The notes beneath the pieces are model-generated. The model did not search any database, was not told the DNA's origin, and was given only the letters and a program-made list of their open reading frames with translations. Positions 58,001 through 64,000 of a stretch of DNA of 64,000 nt are shown one piece after another (positions within the stretch are counted from its first letter, which is position 1; every line of letters starts with the position of its first letter). Source of the stretch: Mariannaea sp. PMI_226. Its lineage: Eukaryota > Ascomycota > Sordariomycetes > Hypocreales > Nectriaceae. The stretch spans positions 434,001-498,000 of the forward strand of contig JANFOG010000004.1 in assembly GCA_024336345.1 (NCBI GenBank). Direction: 5' to 3'. The position numbers were made by a program, and so were the translations under genes.

Positions 58001-59274
58001 GTTTGGCGAAGACACTTATCTATTTGGGTCGTCAGCGAACGACCGGAACAGACCGTCGTCGCCTGACAAGAAACTAGGTGCAGACTGGGTAAAGGTTGGA
58101 GTTGTATCTTGTATGGAAGGGCGGAACAGGCCAATGTTGATTGCGAACTACTCTCGGAACTCGGCTGGTCCAAATGATGGAGGTTGGTTAGAGGTTTTCT
58201 TTTTCAGCACTTCCGTTCCCTTTTTCCTTCTTCTTTTTTCGATCCTCCGCCCTTCAGTTTATGGAGTATATACTCATGCTGACATTGTTCTTTTTTCCAC
58301 TGAAGATTATCTCGCCAGACAAGACAACCAAGAGAATGACTTCAAAGTCTGGGAGGCGTAAGTAGAGAGCCAATCCTTCGCTCGTTTGTAAGGACGTTGC
58401 TAACCATGACTCAAGCGCGAGGGCAACATCAGCAGCACCAATATATTTCCAACCGTATTTACACCACCGCACCAAAACGAGCTATATTGATGGTGGTATC
58501 GTTCGTAATAACCCAGTTCAGCTGGCCTTCAACGAATATAAAATGATATGGCCAAACTCCCCCCCGCCCGACGTGCTCGTGTCTCTGGGTACCGGGGTGG
58601 TTGTTAATCCTGAATCAGGTGCAATTAAGGACGAAAGAAGGAAAAAATACGAAGCTCTAACGCCGCTGATCCCCCGAGGCTTTCGGAAGCAGATTGAAAC
58701 CGGCTACGATATGGTGAGAAGCACCGTGGACTGCCAAAAGGCTTGGGAAGATTTCAAAGAATCCATTTCACACAACCGCCGGTTGATGCGGAACTGCCAT
58801 CGCCTCAATGTTGGCCTCACTCGACGGGTTAACCTTGACGGTGTCGAACACATGAACAACCTGAAGGCTGAGTCGAAGGCTTATCTGAGTCCCCGATCAA
58901 GGGCCCGATATCTTGACCCGAATTATGACACGGCTTCTGATCACCTCGAGGCTGTTGCAAGGCGCCTCCTAGCAACGCTGTTCTATTATATCGGAACCCT
59001 GTCAGAAAGTATGGCAGCTCAGCGAGTCGAGGGTTTGATATTCTGCCGTCCTCTCCCCGGATCCAGCTATGCAAAGAACTTGTTAGATTCGGACATCCGT
59101 TTTCGTCTGCAGCAAGTTCGGGAGGACGGTAGACGGATTGTCCAACCCATTCAATTCGAATATTCCGAGCCTTTTGAAGAGGAAGATTTGTCGGCCGACA
59201 TTTACTTTAGGGTCAATAGCGGTGTCTTCCGGCGAAGCATTGAGGTGAATCTGCGGCATTGGAGGGGTATATGA
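55066..59274 (+). pseudogene. Large patatin-like phospholipase with N-terminal GTPase-like region; one in-frame TAG
   Basis: Eight exons: 55066-55795, 55857-56178, 56238-56926, 57001-57577, 57638-57750, 57808-58182, 58306-58357, 58416-59274; all junctions GT..AG, frame kept, 1239 codons. The N-terminal part has a CRLC...CGGC...HRTC zinc-binding-like cluster (about 110-135) and a GTPase-like region with DCEG (244) and LNKDF (about 383). A RING-like CLMC...CQGAKHGICQKC cluster (about 698) follows. The patatin domain is complete: GGGVRG oxyanion loop (about 772), GTSTG nucleophile (about 806), DGG (about 978). Patatin enzymes hydrolyse membrane lipids, and in fungi patatin domains also occur in immune-like receptors. 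A TAG at codon 88 (55327-55329) interrupts an otherwise open frame, and no GxxxxGKS P-loop is seen where the family has one. Translation from a downstream ATG could still give a patatin-containing product. Confidence 0.85.
55327..55329 (+). other. In-frame TAG in the patatin-like gene
   Basis: Sits between FDPSMNAATNT and SHESIRRKARILE of the same frame, both conserved-looking, so it is a point change rather than a frameshift or missed intron. Confidence 0.85.
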
Positions 59275-59947
59275 GAACCAATTTCGGGGTTTTAGCTGAT
59301 ATAAATATTGGTAAGCGTATGTTGGGTATAAGTCCGGGCTTTTGATTAGTTGCTTGTGTGTTTGTAAGTGTAATATATCTAACGGATGGGCTGGAACCAG
59401 CTGAGTCACACCTTGGCACGAGCGATATAAGAGTATATTCATTACATATATATACATGTACGATCTCCAACCCATATCTATAGATGAATCTAATCCGCGT
59501 GGCCAAAGAGCCGATGGACCATGTAATAGGTCTACAATACAATAGATGCAATACAAGACAATTCAATACATACTTTTATGGCTTCCACTTCGACAATGCA
59601 AGGCTTTTCTCACTCTGTAGCACAATCACCAACAAGGCTGTACGTATCCTTCCCTCCATGAATGCAGGCCAAGTACCAGGGTCAGGGGGCTGACGCTGTA
59701 ACAGTATCGCATCGATTCAGCTGTTGCCTGTTTCCGAATTCTTTTCTTTTTAACATTTTCCTCCAAAACAACCTCACGTCTTACCTTTTCGTCATTGGCT
59801 GAGTGTATATCACCGCCATCGCAGCGAGAAAACGCCCTCTGCATCGTCCCATCTTTCATCCATATTCCTAAGCAATTTCTTTATTTGACGATTTTGTTGT
59901 AGTCACATCTTTTAGTTCCAATCTTTCTTTCATCCCAACAGGAGAGC
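59275..59947. other. Intergenic region, kinase promoter
   Basis: No gene seen; C/T-rich leader just before the kinase start. Confidence 0.55.
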
Positions 59948-61198
59948 ATGGGATACTGCGACGATACCCTCTGGGATCAAAACGAGGACGAGTGCCGACG
60001 TTTCATTGGTAGACTCCGTGCCGCAAGGGAAGATATCGTGTCCTTTGTTAGCAACCTTCTAGGATGGACCAGCAAGGGCATATACTGCGGCTGGCTGAAG
60101 GGTTCGTTCAATATTGGTTACATTATCAAATATGCTGGGCCGACTGAAGAAGATGATGACGAGGTCGAGTACAACAATGACGACGGCAATAATCCCCAGT
60201 CAGTCTTTATTCGTTTCCCTCTTCCCGGTCGTACATACTCTCCATGGGCTGCAGAAAAAGTGAAGAACGAGGTGTTTGTTCTAGAGTATCTCCGGGAACA
60301 CACCACAATCCCGGTTCCCCGCGTCCACTCATGGGGATCCGCAGAGGAGAGCCCTCGACAGCTTGGGCCTTTTATTCTGATGGACTACATGGAAGGCGTG
60401 TGTCTTGACGATCTGCTGAAGAAGCCGACGGAGAGGGAGTCTGATATGCTGATCCTCGACCCCGCTATCGATCAAAGGACGCTTCGAGTTGTCTTCAGCC
60501 AAATTGCAGATTACATGTACCAACTCTCACAGCTACGGCTTCCGGCCATTGGCACCGTCACCAGAAATAATAACTCTTCTTCTTCTCCGACTACTACTCT
60601 CTCTTCTTTTGGGAATCAGTGGGCCATCACCACACGACCAATGACCTACGATATGAACGAACTCGTCACGGTGACTGGATTCCCTGCGGATGAGTTTTCT
60701 TCTGGTCCGTTCAACAGTACTGAAAACTACTTCACACAACGAGCCAACGAAATGATGACACACGTCCGTACACAGCGGAATATTTGTGAGACTGCAGAGG
60801 AGGCTCGCCAGAAGCTCACCGCACGTCAGCGCCTTAGGCAGCTAATTCCCAAATATATCCTCGGTAACGCCACCACCAAGGCTAATGGTGATAATTGCGA
60901 CAATGAAAGGCTCGGCTTCAGGCTCTTTAGCGACGATTTCGGCCCCTTCAACATGCTCGCTGACCCCTCAACGCTCAAGATCACGGCCGTGCTGGACTTG
61001 GAGTTCACCAACGCTATGCCCGCCCAGTACATATATGATGTGCCATCCTGGCTGCTCCTCGCATCGCCACACTGCTGGCTTGAGCAAGATGACAAGGCAG
61101 GCTTCGAGGAGCTATTTGTCCCTCTGATGAATCTTTTCTTGGATGAGCTAGAGCGGGTCGAGGCGAGGAACGCAGAACCTCTAGACGACGGTAGCGGT

Positions 61199-61229
<31 letters not shown>

Positions 61230-61504
61230 AAAGAGGAGAAGGAGGAGAAGACGAGCCACCGAATCGTCATTACTTGTCAACTGGTATGCGCGAGTCCTGG
61301 GACAGCGGCCGGTTTTGGTTCAACTACGCCATGAGAACAAGCATCGACGCCGACGTCGTCTACTGGAAAGCGTTGCACGACAGAGTTGGCGAAGAGTATG
61401 TGAAGGAGAACGAAGCAGAAGTGGAAGCCTTTGTGGCAACAAAATTAAAGCAATTCGATTCGTACAAAAGGGAGAGAGGGCGAAGGAGGTCGAAGTCTGG
61501 TTGA
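59948..61504 (+). CDS. Aminoglycoside phosphotransferase (APH)/choline-kinase-like protein
   Basis: 518-aa intronless protein of the APH kinase-like superfamily, common in filamentous fungi; substrate unknown. The N-lobe has VFIRFPLPGRTYSPWAAEKV with the presumed ATP-binding Lys and downstream Glu (KNEVFVLEYL), then IPVPRVHSWG and the hinge FILMDYMEG. The catalytic loop, usually HGDLxxxN, reads SDDFGPFN (FRLFSDDFGPFNMLAD): Asp and Asn are kept, His is replaced by Ser. The metal-binding segment is AVLDLEFTNAMP instead of IDWExA. A Ser run (about residues 419-427), encoded by an AGC/AGT trinucleotide repeat, and an acidic stretch separate the last helices. The C-terminus is basic. The start at 59948 is the first ATG of the frame. 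Confidence 0.88.
61201..61229 (+). repeat. AGC/AGT trinucleotide repeat encoding poly-Ser
   Basis: (CAG)n passing into (TAG)n as written, read in the Ser frame of the kinase gene; a likely length-variable site. Confidence 0.9.
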
Positions 61505-61633
61505 CAAATGACCTGCGTATGAGCCTTTGGAAAGGGCATACATAACAAATACACGAACAGGCAGGGAGACAGTATTCAGGGGTTCTCTCTTTATTCTCAC
61601 AAGATTGCACAAAAGCGTCGTCGTCAAGTATGA

Positions 61634-61672
<39 letters not shown>

Positions 61673-62180
61673 TTTTTGTTCTGGTCGTAGGAAACAGGGA
61701 AAGGAAATTTCCCGCTCCAGTGTCTATATGTTTTTCATGCCATGCAATATCCTCATCAGCCTCTTCTAGAGGAAGAAAGACAGCCCTTTGCTATCTCCCT
61801 GTCCCTCTTCCCCTCATTGCACATTTCTCTCTCCCACTAATATTTTCCCTTATACATTGGTAAATCGTACAAAAACCCTCGGCATTGAATCCTCCGAGGC
61901 GAATAGAGCGGTGTGTGGTTTTTCCCTTTTGCGGTGGTATGAAGCCCAGTATCCCCCTTATATGTCCTTCAAATACACGTGTTGGCTTAGTTTTCTTACT
62001 CCCTTCATGTCCAGAATTTCACCATTGTCCACATGAATGCACATACTATACAGATATTAACACATGTTGGGTCTGGCCCAACCCAGGGCCGACCTCGCTT
62101 CGTCTTTTTCTATCCACCAACGAAACCTTTGAATGAACGAAACTCTCCAAGACGCCGGATGCAATCGAAGAGCGAGAAGA
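61505..62180. other. Convergent 3' intergenic region
   Basis: Between the 3' ends of the kinase (plus) and Tim44 (minus); contains a GT microsatellite and no coding signal. Confidence 0.6.
61635..61669. repeat. GT dinucleotide microsatellite
   Basis: Uninterrupted (TG)n of about 35 nt. Confidence 0.95.
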
Positions 62181-63865
62181 TCAGTACCATTCTCGGCCAC
62201 TCTTCTGCATCTCAATCAGGCGCCATCCGCGAGTCTCAGGGTTGTTGACATCCTCGGCCACGCGAGTAATGCCAATTGCGTAAGTAACAAGCTGCACCTT
62301 ATCCTCCATACCAGCAGCAAGCTTGTTCGTCTTCGCATTGCGGTAGACGTGCACCTCTTGGGTTCGGCAGGTGATGATGAAGACAGGTACCTCGCCAGGG
62401 TCGAGGATGCGGGCGCGGAGAATGTCCACATGACGAATGTCTAGAATGCGGCCATCCGACTTCATGCCAGCTTGAAGATATTGCTTGGTCAACGCCTCGT
62501 ACACGGAGTACTGAGCAGCAGACAGCCACAGCTTCAGCGTCTCGGTGTCTCCCTTAACGTAGGCATCCAGAACCTCAGGGAGAATGTACTCTCGAAGTTC
62601 CTGGAGGAAGGCCTCGACCTGGAAAGCGGGATCCATAGCTCGGAACTTCTTGATCACCATGGCCGTCTCGTTCTCGGCAAAGAAGCCGCCGATTCGGTCA
62701 GTGATGCTTCGAGCGGTAGAAACAAGGGGATTTTCTGATTCATCGTACTTTTCCCTCATGGTGAAGACGCCCTGGACGAACTTGTTGGTATCGCGGAAAT
62801 CTCTCCACGCCTCCTTCCAAGCAGCATCCTTATGGAGGGTCACGTTGGTACCAGCGCTGTCATAAGTTAGCATATTTCCTCTTCAGAAGATTTGCCAAGG
62901 AAGAAAACTTACTTAGGATCCTCCTGCATCACCTGAGCAGTCTGGCCTCGTTGCTTGTACAAAGCTTCTCGTCGTCGCCGACGCTCCTCCTTCTCAACCC
63001 AACCGCCGTATCGCGAAGAGCTACCGTCGTCGATGACATTCTTCACATTCTTATATGCCTCGGTCTCACGGATAGGAGCAGTGGCCTTGTCCATGGCATC
63101 AGCCGTCACATTGGCTGCCTTGCGCACACCCTTCATGGCAGTGGTGTCCCAGGTCCAGGAGGCACCCTTGCCAATCGCTCCGGCAGTAGTCTTGACAGCT
63201 CCTCCAACCACTTCCGAAACAGCACCGGTCGACTTCTCGTAGGCTTCTCGGGCACGTCGCACGGATTCACTCTCGGTAAACTGGTGGGCGGCGGCGCCGA
63301 TCTGCTTAGTCGACTCATTCCACTCCTGTGATTTCTGGAACTCGCTGTTCATGGTTTCCATGAAAACCTGCCAGGGAGTCTTGTCACCATGGGGAGGGGG
63401 AGGAGGGAGATCCTCCTTCTTCTCCTTCTTACCCCCCTCCTCTCCCTCCTCCTTGCCCTCCTCTTTGCTATCCTTTTCGCCACCTTGACTCTCCTCCTTC
63501 TGTTTGGGCTGCTCCTCTTGGGGCTTGCCCTCAGCTTCGCTGTCGGTTGCTTTGTTCTCCTTAGCCTCGTTTGTGGCTTTGGGCTTCTCGTCTTGCGCTA
63601 GGCGGCTGGACATGTGGAAAAGGCGGGTATTTGTGTAGGGGGTGTTGAAGCGGAGTTCGGCGGGGACGAGTTGTGATCTCAATGGCGAACGGATCACGCC
63701 GGCGAGCATTGGGCCCTGCGAGCGGGCGACATCGTTGCTGGTGTTCTGGGAAAGCTGAGATGCTAACCTGCGGTAGGAAGGAGTCCTGCCAGAGGAGCTG
63801 ATGTGGACGGATGCCCGAGAAATGGCATTCTCGGTGTGTGCCGCTTTTCTTGCCAAGGAGTTCAT
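62181..63865 (-). CDS. tim44: Mitochondrial import inner membrane translocase subunit Tim44
   Basis: Matrix-side adaptor that tethers the Hsp70 import motor (PAM) to the TIM23 channel. Two exons on the minus strand: 63865-62913 and 62856-62181, intron 56 nt with GTAAGT and TGCTAACTT branch site; 542 aa. The N-terminus is Arg/Ser-rich without acidic residues for most of 90 residues (mitochondrial presequence), then a Lys/Glu-rich low-complexity segment (about 100-165). The Hsp70/Tim23-binding region (TPWQVFMETMNSEFQKSQEW) follows, and the compact C-terminal Tim44 domain has FFAENETAMVIKKFRAMDP, FLQELREYILPEVLDAYVKG, LKLWLSAAQYSVY and GWRLIEMQKSGREWY. Family end and length are as expected. The antisense frames over the Lys/Glu stretch (Leu-rich) are shadows. 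Confidence 0.97.
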
Positions 63866-64000
63866 GGTTGCAACAACTCAAAGAGCCCTCCACAGAACAC
63901 GATTGATCGTGGTTCAAGGGACGTTGGGGAGGGGTGGGAGTTTATATGGAACTTGGTGGAATGCGCGGGAGGAAATTTTGGATCTGCGACTTCGGTTGCG
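63866..64000. promoter_or_regulatory. Upstream region of Tim44 (truncated by window end)
   Basis: 135 bp of promoter/leader sequence; no element recognised with confidence. Confidence 0.4.

Noticed and set aside
41500..60000. Starship-type giant mobile element
   Set aside because: No tyrosine-recombinase captain, no terminal repeats or target-site duplication visible in the window.
63389..63601. Leu-rich frame resembling a membrane peptide
   Set aside because: Antisense of the Lys/Glu-rich segment of Tim44.

Overview
The window is nuclear DNA of a filamentous ascomycete. The evidence is short GT..AG introns (about 50-110 nt) with CTAAC/CTGAC-type branch sites, fungal gene families, pyrimidine-rich leaders and long intergenic spaces. 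The protein families fit Pezizomycotina, most likely Sordariomycetes/Hypocreales; the genus cannot be told from sequence alone. All exon models were built by hand from splice signals, frame and family motifs. No search or RNA evidence was available.

Left part (1-41 kb) is mostly conserved housekeeping genes. From left to right: an HMT1-type vacuolar half-size ABC transporter (minus), an ATF/CREB-type bZIP factor (minus), a gene-free stretch of nearly 13 kb, myo-inositol oxygenase (plus), the ribosome-biogenesis helicase Dbp9 (plus), an aldo-keto reductase (plus), a small 2EXR/F-box-like protein (plus), the retromer subunit Vps35 (plus), a transferrin-receptor/glutamate-carboxypeptidase-II-like M28 membrane protein (plus) and a Dap1-type cytochrome b5-like haem protein (minus).

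Middle part (about 41.5-51 kb) is AT-richer and has an accessory, patchwork character. It holds an intron-containing tRNA-Ala(UGC) gene, at least three partial tRNA copies, and a tRNA-like gene whose intron is a 16-bp hairpin. It also holds what look like N-terminal fragments of a Tdp1-like gene and an X-family DNA polymerase gene, and local tandem repeats. A long unrecognised gene here carries a single in-frame TAG. Divergent from it is an unrecognised 130-aa CCHC zinc-knuckle protein encoded by six exons, three of only 6, 18 and 15 nt.

Right part (51-64 kb) has a NADAR-domain protein, a secreted hydrophobin-like protein and a large patatin-like phospholipase with an N-terminal GTPase-like region (one in-frame TAG and no visible P-loop). 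It ends with an intronless aminoglycoside-phosphotransferase-like kinase and the conserved mitochondrial import protein Tim44 (minus). Conserved genes thus flank the accessory block on both sides (Dap1 and Tim44). There are no operons; each gene is expected to have its own promoter, and functional links between neighbours are not evident apart from possible immunity/self-recognition themes (patatin, NADAR) in the accessory block.
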